Source of the DNA: Sinorhizobium fredii USDA 257
GTDB lineage: Bacteria > Pseudomonadota > Alphaproteobacteria > Rhizobiales > Rhizobiaceae
Reading direction: 5' to 3'
DNA length: 11,314 bases
Assembly (NCBI RefSeq): GCF_000265205.3
Contig: NT_187165.1
Coordinates: 1-11,314 of the forward strand
The translations under genes were made by a program, and so were the position numbers. This document shows positions 1 to 6,763 of this stretch, in pieces (the stretch's first letter is position 1; each line of letters opens with the position of its first letter). Under the pieces are notes generated by a model that did not search any database, had not been told where the DNA came from, and saw only the letters and a program-made list of their open reading frames with translations.

Positions 1-834
1 GCGCTGATGGCGGTCGAGCCAGGCGCGCACCTTGGGATGCTTGTGGGCGGCATAGTTGTCGAGGATGACGTGGATCGCCTTGTCGGCCGGCACTTGGGCG
101 TTGATGGCGTTGAGAAAACGGATGAACTCCTGATGCCTGTGACGCTGCATGTTCCTGCCGATGACGGTGCCGTCGAGCACGTTGAGGGCGGCAAACAACG
201 TGGTCGTGCCATGCCGCTTGTAGTCGTGGGTCATGGTGCCGAGCCGGCCCTTCTTCAGGGGCAGGCCGGGCTGGGTGCGGTCGAGCGCCTGGATCTGGCT
301 CTTCTCGTCGACCGACAGCACGATGGCATGGGCCGGCGGGTCGACGTAGAGGCCGACAACGTCTTTGAGCTTGGCGACGAACTGCGGGTCGTTGGAGAGC
401 TTGAAGGCCCGCCAGCGGTGGGGCTGGAGACCGTGCGCCTTCCAGATGCGGCGCACCGCGCTGGCGCTGACGCCCACCTCGGCCGCCATCATGTCGGCAG
501 TCCAGTGCGTCGTCTCGCCCGGCGGGTCGGCAAGCGAAAGCGCCACCACCTGCTCGCCGATCTCCGGCCCGAGCGGCGCAATGCGCGAGGGGCGCGTCTT
601 GTCGCGCAAGAGACCCTCGAAGCCTTCCGTGGCGAAGCGCTCCTGCCAGCGCCACACGCAGGTCTTCGACTTGCCGGTCTGTCGCATGATCTCGACGGTG
701 CCGACGCCATCGGCACTCAGCAGGATGATCTCGGCGCGCCAGACGTGCTTCTGCGGCGCATTGCGATCACTGATGAGGGCTCTCAGGCGTTGGCGATCGG
801 TCGGCGAAACGGTGAAGGCTATTCCTGTGCGCAT
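1..834 (-). CDS. IS630-family transposase, 3' end beyond window
   Basis: Cut-and-paste transposase of an IS630/Tc1-mariner-type insertion sequence. The reverse strand reads without a stop for 278 codons from ATG at 834 to the window edge, so the C-terminus is missing only because the window ends. The N-terminus (MRTGIAFTVSPTDRQRLRAL) is followed by a helix-turn-helix region (residues about 40-66, with GTVEIMRQTGKSKTCVWRWQ) and a winged-helix linker region. The DDE domain shows the first aspartate at D176 (SVDEKSQ) and the second at D259 (ILDNYAAHKH). The catalytic glutamate should lie just outside the window. In-frame ATG codons also exist at 849, but the 834 start matches the usual family N-terminus. 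No frame break is seen, so this copy may be functional. It is a different IS630 subgroup from the broken copy at 5617-10378. Confidence 0.9.
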   Translation of the reverse strand, partial: MRTGIAFTVSPTDRQRLRALISDRNAPQKHVWRAEIILLSADGVGTVEIMRQTGKSKTCVWRWQERFATEGFEGLLRDKTRPSRIAPLGPEIGEQVVALSLADPPGETTHWTADMMAAEVGVSASAVRRIWKAHGLQPHRWRAFKLSNDPQFVAKLKDVVGLYVDPPAHAIVLSVDEKSQIQALDRTQPGLPLKKGRLGTMTHDYKRHGTTTLFAALNVLDGTVIGRNMQRHRHQEFIRFLNAINAQVPADKAIHVILDNYAAHKHPKVRAWLDRHQR

Positions 835-902
835 GCGCCACACTCGCATACGCACTCGCCAAAGGGAATCCCATACGGACTCTTATGTTAGGCGGATACC
901 AC
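1..902 (-). mobile_element. IS630-family insertion sequence (partial)
   Basis: Element carrying the transposase at 1-834. IS630 elements insert at TA. The likely outer end is the TA at 903-904, placing the terminal sequence (minus strand GTGGTATCCGCCTAACATAA) at about 883-902. The other end is outside the window, so this boundary is inferred and could not be confirmed by matching inverted repeats. Confidence 0.55.
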
Positions 903-907
903 TAGCT

Positions 908-1054
908 TCAGCGCCGACGGCTGCGGAGAAATCCGGTATAGTCGATCGTCACCATGGTAGGTGCGCCTCGCAGTACTTTTGCAAGAGTGGAGGTCAGCGG
1001 CGCGACACTTTTGATTAAACGCGTTGCCGCGCCTGTCTTTTCGCCGTCAGCCAT
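908..1054 (-). CDS. small hypothetical protein, 48 aa
   Basis: Short frame of 48 codons on the minus strand (MADGEKTGAATRLIKSVAPL at the N-terminus), ending in RSRRR just before the presumed IS630 end. I do not recognise it. Support for translation is a good ribosome-binding site (AGGAG, 6 bases before the ATG). In addition, another short open frame (from about 1158, with a possible ATG at 1119, ending ERQRGLLSGLSRRP) stops in a TAATG overlap with this start, the pattern of translational coupling. The sequence is basic, with no signal peptide or membrane segment. Its closeness to an insertion sequence means it could be the remnant of a longer gene. Confidence is limited by the short length. 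Confidence 0.3.
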   Translation of the reverse strand: MADGEKTGAATRLIKSVAPLTSTLAKVLRGAPTMVTIDYTGFLRSRRR

Positions 1055-1841
1055 TATGGTCTCCTGCTCAAGCCACTCAGCAGGCCCCGCTGCCGTTCGA
1101 CGAGGATCTCAAAATCCATACCAGTTGGGTCGAGAACATTGCCGGTCAGATTAGCCGGTACTTTTCAATTCATTAGTCGAGACCGAAACATCAAGGGACA
1201 TAAAAAATAATCTCTGTCGCGGATTCGACAAACGGGACAGAGTTGTACGCAATCGATTTACATTTCAATTGCCAAAGGCCGACGGCATATTCCCGCAGAG
1301 GTTGAGGTACCTGCGTGAGCTTGCTGCCGGGGACATGCCTTGGCGAAGGTGGAGAATGGTCTGTTCAGAAGTAGCTCAGTTGAATATCCAACAAACGCCA
1401 GTGGCCTTGCTGTTTCGCGGAGAAGGAGGCTAGGCGGAGCCGTTAGTCCCGGCGCCCGCCGGGTTGCACCCCGCCGTTGCATTTCTGCCACTGAGGAGCA
1501 GACAGTCGGGTTGAGGTCCTTCCGTGGTCAAGTTGTGGACCAGACAGCAGAACGCTGAGACGGTGAGCAGATGAATGCGGCGTCGGCAGCCCACAAGAGG
1601 AGACGCATCCGAGCGTTGAGAGGGGATGGATGGTTGCCGGCCAAGCGGTAACACGCAATAGCAAGCGACGGTGGGGAAGAATTCCGACATGGTCCATTTA
1701 TTGCAATTGATAGCATTGTGAAAGCAGCCTTGGCCATTCTGTAACTTGAACTAATCGTCGGATCCCCGCTTTCCGCGACTACAAAATTGCCGCACCTTCA
1801 CGCGCTGGCATGCTCGGATTCTCATAGAGGCTAAAACAGCA
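1055..1841. other. 787-bp stretch without a recognised gene
   Basis: Several open frames of 60-86 codons exist on both strands, but none has a recognisable product, a good ribosome-binding site and plausible composition together. One plus-strand frame (1340-1558) depends on a TTG start. The stretch contains a GC-rich perfect palindrome at 1448-1463 (CCCGGCG arms) with no following T run, so it is not a standard terminator. It also holds a TGT-N10-ACA motif at 1215-1230 that resembles a NifA activator site but has no partner promoter. It most likely represents decayed DNA plus the upstream region of the permease at 1842. Confidence 0.5.
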
Positions 1842-2585
1842 ATGGACACGGAAGCAGTCGGGCTCGCAATAGCTTTTTTCTTCATTGCACTGGCGTATGC
1901 AGCAGTCGGACAAGCTGGCGCATCAGGCTACATTGCCGCCATGGCGCTTTCTGGCTATTCGCCGTTGGCCATTAAGCCGACAGCTCTTGCTTTGAACCTG
2001 ATGGTCTCAGCGATCGGCACGGCCCAATTCCTGAAGGTGGGGCAGGTGTCCTGGCGTAACGTGTATCCTTTCGCAATTCTGGGCTTTCCGGCTTCGGCTC
2101 TCGGTGGCTCAGTGCACCTTCCCGAGAGAATCTATCACCCGGTTCTCGGGCTGATCCTGGTAGTTTCCGCCATTCAAATGGCGCGATCCGCGCTTCGCAA
2201 GAGCGCCTTGGTCATAACCATTCCGAAAACGCCGCCACTTCACGCTGCATTGATCACGGGAGCTGTTATCGGTTTCGTCTCGGGCACGACCGGGAGCGGA
2301 GGCGGCGTATTCCTCGCACCAGTGATCCTTTCCAAGAATTGGGGAACAGCACATCAGACTGCTGCAACCACGGCCGTTTATAATTTAATGAACTCAACCG
2401 CTGCCTTGATTGGAGCGTGCGCTTCCTGGAATGCACTTCCAAACTTTCTCTCGTGGTGGTTGATTGCGGTAGCGGCAGGTGGATCGATAGGCGCTTTAAT
2501 CGGGAGCCGATATCTTTCCGCTTCCTCGCTTCGCGTCATTCTTTCCGTGCTTCTGATGGTATCAGGCCTCAAGCTGCTTTGGTGA
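1842..2585 (+). CDS. TauE/SafE-family sulfite/organosulfonate exporter-type permease
   Basis: Inner-membrane permease of the TauE/SafE family (formerly DUF81), a group linked to export of sulfite, sulfoacetate and other small anions. The actual substrate here is unknown. The 247-residue length is normal for the family. It is very hydrophobic, with about seven or eight membrane segments (roughly residues 5-30, 48-65, 72-92, 98-112, 132-152, 178-198, 203-221 and 227-246). The two halves carry related glycine-rich signatures: GQAGASGYIAAMAL near residue 24 and GTTGSGGGVFLAP near residue 148. The ATG at 1842 is preceded by AGAGG at a rather long spacing, which suggests modest translation. The gene stands alone, with no same-strand neighbour close by, so context does not indicate a pathway. 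It appears intact. Confidence 0.85.
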   Translation: MDTEAVGLAIAFFFIALAYAAVGQAGASGYIAAMALSGYSPLAIKPTALALNLMVSAIGTAQFLKVGQVSWRNVYPFAILGFPASALGGSVHLPERIYHPVLGLILVVSAIQMARSALRKSALVITIPKTPPLHAALITGAVIGFVSGTTGSGGGVFLAPVILSKNWGTAHQTAATTAVYNLMNSTAALIGACASWNALPNFLSWWLIAVAAGGSIGALIGSRYLSASSLRVILSVLLMVSGLKLLW

Positions 2586-2796
2586 TGGAGTGCCCATTTG
2601 CTTGCACGGAAAACCTTTGCCCAGCATCACGCAGGAGCACGCGCGAAGGCGCACCATTCTCATCCGCGGCTAAGACCGAGAGGGCCAATTGTCGCTGAAT
2701 GTAATCTCCGATGACCGAACTCCTCACCAGCACGGTACCTGGAACGTGGCTGCAACGCTTGTGGCGCGCTTCCGCCGGAGGTCGAGAATTCAGCAC
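2569..2796 (-). pseudogene. possible relic of a protein-coding gene (minus strand)
   Basis: A 75-codon minus-strand frame that converges on the permease and overlaps its last 17 bases. Its second half (QRQLALSVLAADENGAPSRV, then a segment containing GQRFSVQANGHSITKAA) has protein-like composition, while the first 15 residues do not, so the true gene start is probably lost. I do not recognise the family. It could be the 3' end of a gene truncated by rearrangement, or an accidental frame. Confidence 0.2.
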
Positions 2797-3281
2797 ATCA
2801 TGACGCCGACAGCCACTCTGTCGTGTACGATGCCCGATATGACAAGCGTCCCGAAAACCACCTTGCCGCCGTCGTCAAGCTGGTCGGCACGAATCTGAAT
2901 GGCGCGATCTCTAAAGAACATCGCAAATTCGAGAGCGGTCGCCGCTCATAAGATAAGGCTCGGCGTCACGGGTCATCGGACAGCTCTCTGCCATACGGCA
3001 GGCTGTCGGCGCCATATCCAAAGTGCGGATAATCGTGATGCAAAATATTTATTTTACTGGCCTTAGCAATGCTGCAAAAACGACCACGCTTGATTTGCAT
3101 CGATATTAGAACAGTTCCAGAGTGCTGGCGTTGAAACCGCTTTGCGGCTCAAAGAAAGGATTACCCGTGGAAAGCATCATCGGTTCGGCATGTACAAGAA
3201 TCCGATTGTCCATAAGGTGGTGGACAGGTTTGGGCAGATGTAGCCGTCCTGTACGTTACACTTGACCTAATCATTGCGTGA
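2586..3281. other. about 700-bp gene-poor stretch with coding relics
   Basis: No intact gene is seen. A plus-strand frame is open from 2715 to the TAA at 2949-2951 and reads like real protein in its second half (HSVVYDARYDKRPENHLAAV followed by VKLVGTNLNGAISKEHRKFE), but it has no ATG or GTG start, so it looks like a gene remnant of unknown family. The 3040-3110 part is AT-rich (CAAAATATTTATTTTACTGG) and contains a FixK/FNR-like motif at 3090-3103. A 32-codon GTG frame at 3168 has no recognisable product. Confidence 0.4.
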
Positions 3282-3425
3282 ATGAGTTTTGCCGGCAGTT
3301 GGGGCAACCAGGGCCCCCGTTTATGCGGCGCCCATCTAGAAGGCTGCGGGGAGCAGTCGCGCTTTCTGCCCGGCAGGGCTCGGCATGTGACTATTTCGGA
3401 GTTTCTACATTGCCTTCAAATATGA
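3282..3425 (+). CDS. possible small protein, 47 aa, overlapping the next frame
   Basis: Short frame starting ATG AGT TTT (MSFAGSWGNQGPRLCGAHLE) and ending in ATGA, so that its stop overlaps the ATG of the next frame at 3422. The composition is rich in Gly and Cys and about 60 percent of third positions are G or C. No family is recognised and there is no clear ribosome-binding site. The alternative is that this segment is simply upstream leader, or that the next gene has a longer N-terminus from GTG 3278 in its own frame. Support rests mainly on the overlap pattern. Confidence 0.2.
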   Translation: MSFAGSWGNQGPRLCGAHLEGCGEQSRFLPGRARHVTISEFLHCLQI

Positions 3426-3703
3426 GCTTAACGGCGGATCTCATTGCAGATTTGCTCAGCGCGGCAAACGAGGTCGACAAACTCAACCCCTATGAAGTAA
3501 GCGGCCTCCTAGACCGCTCGATTGACACCATCCGCGATGTGCGCGAACAGACTGGTGTCGCAAGTTCATATATGCAGGGCGTTGTGGTTTGTCTTCGAAT
3601 ATCCTCAGAGCGCGTTGGCCACCTCTCTGAGGAGGATGTCAGGCGGTCCCTCGTCACTGCCGCGGAAGTCCTGAGTGCATTGGTGTCAAACCGTGTCGAT
3701 TGA
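3422..3703 (+). CDS. small hypothetical helical protein, 93 aa
   Basis: Soluble, probably all-helical acidic protein (MSLTADLIADLLSAANEVDK at the start, ending SALVSNRVD) with regularly spaced leucines and aliphatic residues and no signal peptide or membrane segment. It resembles small uncharacterised proteins of rhizobial symbiosis regions, but I cannot name a family or function. Start choice is uncertain. ATG 3422 lacks a clear ribosome-binding site. TTG 3410, four codons upstream, has GGAG eight bases before it. The frame also stays open back to GTG 3278, but that extension does not look protein-like. The end overlaps a possible GTG-started frame at 3693. It reads toward the MocA-type gene at 4169, with 465 bases between them. 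Confidence 0.55.
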   Translation: MSLTADLIADLLSAANEVDKLNPYEVSGLLDRSIDTIRDVREQTGVASSYMQGVVVCLRISSERVGHLSEEDVRRSLVTAAEVLSALVSNRVD

Positions 3704-3872
3704 GCTGTTCGCGCCGCCGGAGTCCGGATCACTCCAGCTATCATCGATCCCGCAAACCGATGCGGCGAATTCGGCTGCAATCTCGACAGGTTTTGCCGAA
3801 GATCGCTTCAGTCGACGCTGCTTATTGGAACCGGCGTATCCGATTCGCGACGATGTCGAATACACGACATAG
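3693..3872 (+). CDS. possible small protein, 59 aa, overlapping the previous gene
   Basis: Frame starting at GTG 3693, inside the end of the preceding gene (11-base overlap), and ending with TAG at 3870-3872. The sequence (MSIELFAPPESGSLQLSSIP at the start, ending IRDDVEYTT) is acidic and soluble-looking, with no recognised motif. An overlapping GTG start suggests translational coupling, but such a start also arises by chance. It could equally be a 3' remnant of a larger gene that was in frame with its neighbour before a frameshift. Confidence 0.3.
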   Translation: MSIELFAPPESGSLQLSSIPQTDAANSAAISTGFAEDRFSRRCLLEPAYPIRDDVEYTT

Positions 3873-3925
3873 GCGTGTCGAGAGGCAGCTTCTTGTTTGG
3901 AAACGATTTCTCGTTGGCATGATAC

Positions 3926-3990
3926 ATGCAGGCTAACCCGCAAATGCCCGAGTTGATGACTTGTGAGGAGGATGCAGGACTAACCCGCAA
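3926..3990. repeat. pair of 18-19 bp direct repeats upstream of the dehydrogenase gene
   Basis: Copy one at 3926-3943 reads ATGCAGGCTAACCCGCAA and copy two at 3972-3990 reads ATGCAGGACTAACCCGCAA. They differ only by one inserted A and start 46 bases apart. Just before copy one is a short palindrome, GCATG-ATA-CATGC (3917-3929). The repeats lie 180-245 bases before the start of the MocA-type gene, so they could be regulator-binding sites, or simply a local duplication. No regulator is seen in the window. Confidence 0.6.
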
Positions 3991-4156
3991 GAGTGCAGTT
4001 CGGGGTGCGTCAGCCTTCCCCGGGCAACGAGGATCCGAACAGCAAGGGGGCGGCAAATAGGAAAGCAACGGCCGCGAGGGCATTTAACAGTGGGTGCTGT
4101 GCGAGGATCAGTCCCTTGCAATGGCTAGCCGCCGATAACGTTGTAGAAAAATAGAC

Positions 4157-4162
4157 AAGGAG
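4157..4162 (+). promoter_or_regulatory. ribosome-binding site of the dehydrogenase gene
   Basis: AAGGAG six bases before ATG 4169. It supports that start over later in-frame ATG codons and explains a 15-20 residue N-terminal extension ahead of the dinucleotide-binding fold. Confidence 0.75.
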
Positions 4163-4168
4163 TGCTCA

Positions 4169-5380
4169 ATGGTCTTCACTGGAAAATGTGATCTGCGGAG
4201 TCCGCTGCTCGGACGACGCCTGCGCTTAGGATTCATCGGCGGCGGAAAGGGGGGGCTTGTTGGACGATGGCATTTCGCTGGGGCCCGGCTGTCGAACCAC
4301 TGGGAAATTGTTGCGGGAGCTCTTTCTTCGGACCCGGAAAACGCGCACGCTTCGGCTGCAGAGTGGATGATAGCGCCGGACCGGTCGTACAGCGACTGGA
4401 ACGCTATGGCAACAGCAGAAGCCGCAAGGGACGATGGTATAGAGGCAGTCTCGATCGTGACGCCAAACTGGACACACCATCGGATCGCGACGGCATTTCT
4501 GAAGGCCGGCATTGATGTAATACTAGACAAGCCCATGACCACAACAGTTTCCGACGCCCGAGAACTCGTGGAGTTACAAAGAGCGACGGATCGCCTGGTC
4601 ATCATGACTTACCCGTATGCACATCACGCGATGGTTCGCCAAGCTAAGCACATGATCCGAAATGGGGCCGTCGGCACGGTCCGGCAGGCCCATGTGGAGT
4701 ATGTTCAGGAGTGGGCGACAGCGCCCTTCCCGTCCGACGCGAAGGGGGCAATGTGGCGGCAAGATCCCGAGAAGGTGGGCCGCGCGTCGGCCACCGGAGA
4801 TATCGGCACGCACGCTTATCATCTCCTGCACACAATGACCGGACAGGACATTGCCAGGCTCAGGGCTGAGTTTCACACCTGTGGCGCTGTGAAGGCGATG
4901 GAAGACACCGCCTACGTCACTTTCCGTCTCGAGAATGGTGCACCTGGGATCCTTTGGGTAACGCAAGCTGCTCCTGGCCAATATTGCGGTCTTCGAATTC
5001 GCGTGTGGGGCGACAGAGGCGGGCTTGAGTGGGATCAGGAAAAACCTGAAGTGCTGCGCTATGTGCCTTTAGGGGAGCAGGAGCAGATTTTTGTGCGAGG
5101 CCACGGTAGTGGAATAGTACCCGAAGCAGAACGCCTGATACATCTACCGCGGGGACATGGCGAAGCTTTAGTGGATGCATGGGCAAATCTCTATGCCGAG
5201 GCTGGCGTGGCGGTAGCCGCACGCCGCGCAGGGTATGCTCTCCCGAAAGATAGCGTTGAGCTTTCCGGGGCTGAGGACGGGCTCAAAGGTATGTTGTTCA
5301 TCGATGCTTGTGCCGACAGCCACGAATCTGGCGGATCTTGGGTTTCGATAAGCGGTGAATCCATTCCCAACTTTTGCTGA
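4169..5380 (+). CDS. Gfo/Idh/MocA-family NAD(P)-dependent oxidoreductase
   Basis: Cytoplasmic dehydrogenase of the glucose-fructose oxidoreductase / inositol dehydrogenase / MocA family. These enzymes use NAD(P) to oxidise or reduce a hydroxyl of a sugar, inositol or similar polyol; in rhizobia MocA belongs to rhizopine use, but the substrate here cannot be read from the sequence. The 403 residues show a Rossmann fold with the glycine-rich loop at 21-32 ([12 protein letters not shown]), a VTPNWTHH segment at 98-104, the family Lys motif as DKP (K121) instead of the common EKP, and the catalytic-loop motif [12 protein letters not shown] at 210-221, with D211, H215 and H218. The C-terminal half is the usual mixed alpha/beta substrate domain ([20 protein letters not shown], then [20 protein letters not shown]). 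A strong ribosome-binding site precedes ATG 4169. It is intact and has no co-directional partner downstream; the next DNA is the IS nest. Confidence 0.9.
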   Translation: MVFTGKCDLRSPLLGRRLRLGFIGGGKGGLVGRWHFAGARLSNHWEIVAGALSSDPENAHASAAEWMIAPDRSYSDWNAMATAEAARDDGIEAVSIVTPNWTHHRIATAFLKAGIDVILDKPMTTTVSDARELVELQRATDRLVIMTYPYAHHAMVRQAKHMIRNGAVGTVRQAHVEYVQEWATAPFPSDAKGAMWRQDPEKVGRASATGDIGTHAYHLLHTMTGQDIARLRAEFHTCGAVKAMEDTAYVTFRLENGAPGILWVTQAAPGQYCGLRIRVWGDRGGLEWDQEKPEVLRYVPLGEQEQIFVRGHGSGIVPEAERLIHLPRGHGEALVDAWANLYAEAGVAVAARRAGYALPKDSVELSGAEDGLKGMLFIDACADSHESGGSWVSISGESIPNFC

Positions 5381-5616
5381 GCTGAGCGGCCAAAGTTCGG
5401 GCGCCCGCTGTTTGGCTGAAGCGTCTTTGAGCGCTGCGAGGCTTTCGCCCGATCCACGATGTTTTCGGCTCCGATTGTCCGGAAGGCGCGCCAGATAAGG
5501 GCACTATGTCTCCATAGACCTCTTCGCTGTTTCGCCGGGGAAACGGGATCGGGCGAGCGGATCCTGCTCCTGCGCCGGTGATTGGCAACCTCGGCTGTGT
5601 TTAGAGTGGGATGATT

Positions 5617-5866
5617 TTAGATCCGTTCATATCCGCTCTTTGAATAGTTCTGGCATTCTTTAGGTGAAACGGTTTGGAGGATGGTTGCGAGCGCGTCATG
5701 GATGGCGTTGCGGCTTCTGGCCTGCGCCTCGCGTAGCCGGTGCTTGATCTTGGCGAAGAGCTTTTCGATCGGATTGAGATCGGGGGAGTATTGCGGCAGG
5801 AAGAACAGCCGCGCGCCGGCCTTGCGGATGGCGGTGCGGATCGCCCCGGCCTTGGGCGAGCCGAGA
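5617..5866 (-). pseudogene. IS630-family transposase, 3' fragment
   Basis: C-terminal 82 residues of the split transposase, in frame with the GGC of the MDNLG motif on the other side of the IS66 insertion. It reads SPKAGAIRTAIRKAGARLFF, then LPQYSPDLNPIEKLFAKIKH, and ends YSKSGYERI. DLNPIEKLFAK carries the catalytic glutamate of the DDE triad, and the LPxYSPDLNPIE block is diagnostic of IS630. This fragment itself has no frame break. Its stop (5617-5619) falls inside the left terminal repeat. Confidence 0.9.
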
Positions 5867-5888
5867 GTAAGCGCGATTTTCCCCGCAC
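5867..5888 (+). repeat. IS66 left terminal inverted repeat
   Basis: Begins GTAAGCGCGATTTTCCCC, the typical GTAAGCG opening of IS66-family ends. It matches the right end with one mismatch in 22 bases. It is preceded by the 8-base target duplication AGCCGAGA at 5859-5866. Confidence 0.95.
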
Positions 5889-5940
5889 ATTGACGCCGGC
5901 CATTTCGACGGATCGTCTTGGCGTTGGGAACGGCATCTGG

Positions 5941-6706
5941 TCAGGCGGTGGCAGTCTGTGCGAAGTTGAAGGGTAGCAGGTCGTCGATATCGGCGTCGAC
6001 AGCGCGTTGGGGCAGTTCGGTTAGGGCGTGGCGCAACCACGTTAACGGTTCGACGCCGCAGGCGCGGCAGGTCAGCATGAGGCTGTAGATGACGGCGCTG
6101 GCCTTGGCTCCATCGGTGGTATCGCTAAACAGCCAACTCTTTCTGCCGGTCGCAAAAACTCTGATGTCGCGCTCCAGGAGGTTGTTGTCGATCGGCATCC
6201 TGCCATCGTCCGTGTAGCGCGTCAGATAATCCCACTGGTTCAGAGTGTAGGACACGGCATCGCCCAGCTTGGTGTCCGGCAAGACCTTCGGCGCGATTTC
6301 ATCGAGCCATACCTTGAGAGCGGTGAGGACGGGTATGCTGTGTTGCTGTCGGAATCGGCGAACGCTGTCGGCCTTCGTCTCGCCGGTATCAGGCTTCTTG
6401 CTTCTTGTCTCGCGCTTGCCTTTCAATCCGATAGAGTTGTTCGAAGAACCGGAGAGCCTGCTCGGGTGGACCGCCACCTTTCTTTCTGGCCTTGAGGGCA
6501 TCGACGAAGCGCCGCCTCGAATGGGCCATGCATCCGATATGGATCGCGCCATTCAGCGTGCGCCAGGCGGTGTAGCCATCGCTCATCAAGGTGCCGCGGT
6601 AATCGCCGAGGAAGGTCTGGGGGTGAACCTGGCCGCGGCCCGGCTGATAATCGAGAAGCACGATCGGCTCGTCACTGTCGTCGCCGCTCCGATAGGCCCA
6701 CATATA
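5941..6706 (-). pseudogene. tnpC: IS66 TnpC transposase, 3' fragment with frameshift
   Basis: C-terminal half of the IS66 DDE transposase, separated from the N-terminal half by the IS1595 element. It begins WAYRSGDDSDEPIVLLDYQP, contains the second catalytic aspartate in LMSDGYTAW and the glutamate in NNLLERDIRVFATGRKSWLF, and ends DDLLPFNFAQTATA at 5941. The reading frame changes at 6393-6406, where GCTTCTT is present twice in tandem. Removing one copy restores the expected RDKKPDTGETKADS. This copy therefore has two independent lesions: a 7-bp duplication and the insertion. Confidence 0.92.
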
Positions 6707-6763
6707 GGGGTCAGAACAAGAACTGTTCCCCCAGACACGCGGCCTTTATCAACCAAAGACAGC
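6707..6763 (+). repeat. IS1595 left terminal inverted repeat, 57 bp
   Basis: Pairs with 7909-7965. The outer 23 bases and the inner 29 bases are identical, separated by 5 mismatched bases. The outer block contains its own short inverted repeat GAACA-N5-TGTTC, a possible transposase contact. The last codons and stop of the transposase gene lie within this repeat. Confidence 0.93.

Noticed and set aside
7..891. Plus-strand frame of 294 codons at the left end
   Set aside because: It is the reverse-strand shadow of the IS630 transposase. The minus strand reads the full family sequence with both visible catalytic aspartates.
1215..1230. TGT-N10-ACA, NifA upstream activator motif
   Set aside because: A six-base motif is expected two or three times by chance in 11 kb, and no sigma-54 promoter with correct spacing is found downstream on either strand.
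1210..1257. Nod-box-like pieces (ATC-N9-GAT and CAATCGATTTACA)
   Set aside because: The two parts are about 11 bases too far apart compared with the nod-box consensus, the second ATC is missing, and no nod gene follows.
1371..1382. GTAGCTCAGTTG, resembling a tRNA D-arm
   Set aside because: No matching acceptor stem, anticodon arm or T-loop (GTTCGA) follows within the length of a tRNA.
1448..1463. GC-rich perfect palindrome, possible terminator
   Set aside because: There is no T run on either side and no gene ends next to it.
3058..3073. TGGCCTTAGCAATGCT, a sigma-54 -24/-12-like sequence
   Set aside because: GG and GC have the right spacing, but the rest of the consensus is poor and there is no activator site 80-150 bases upstream.
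5381..5603. Minus-strand frames across the end of the dehydrogenase gene and the following intergenic DNA
   Set aside because: They overlap the well-supported dehydrogenase on the other strand and have no recognisable sequence or ribosome-binding site.
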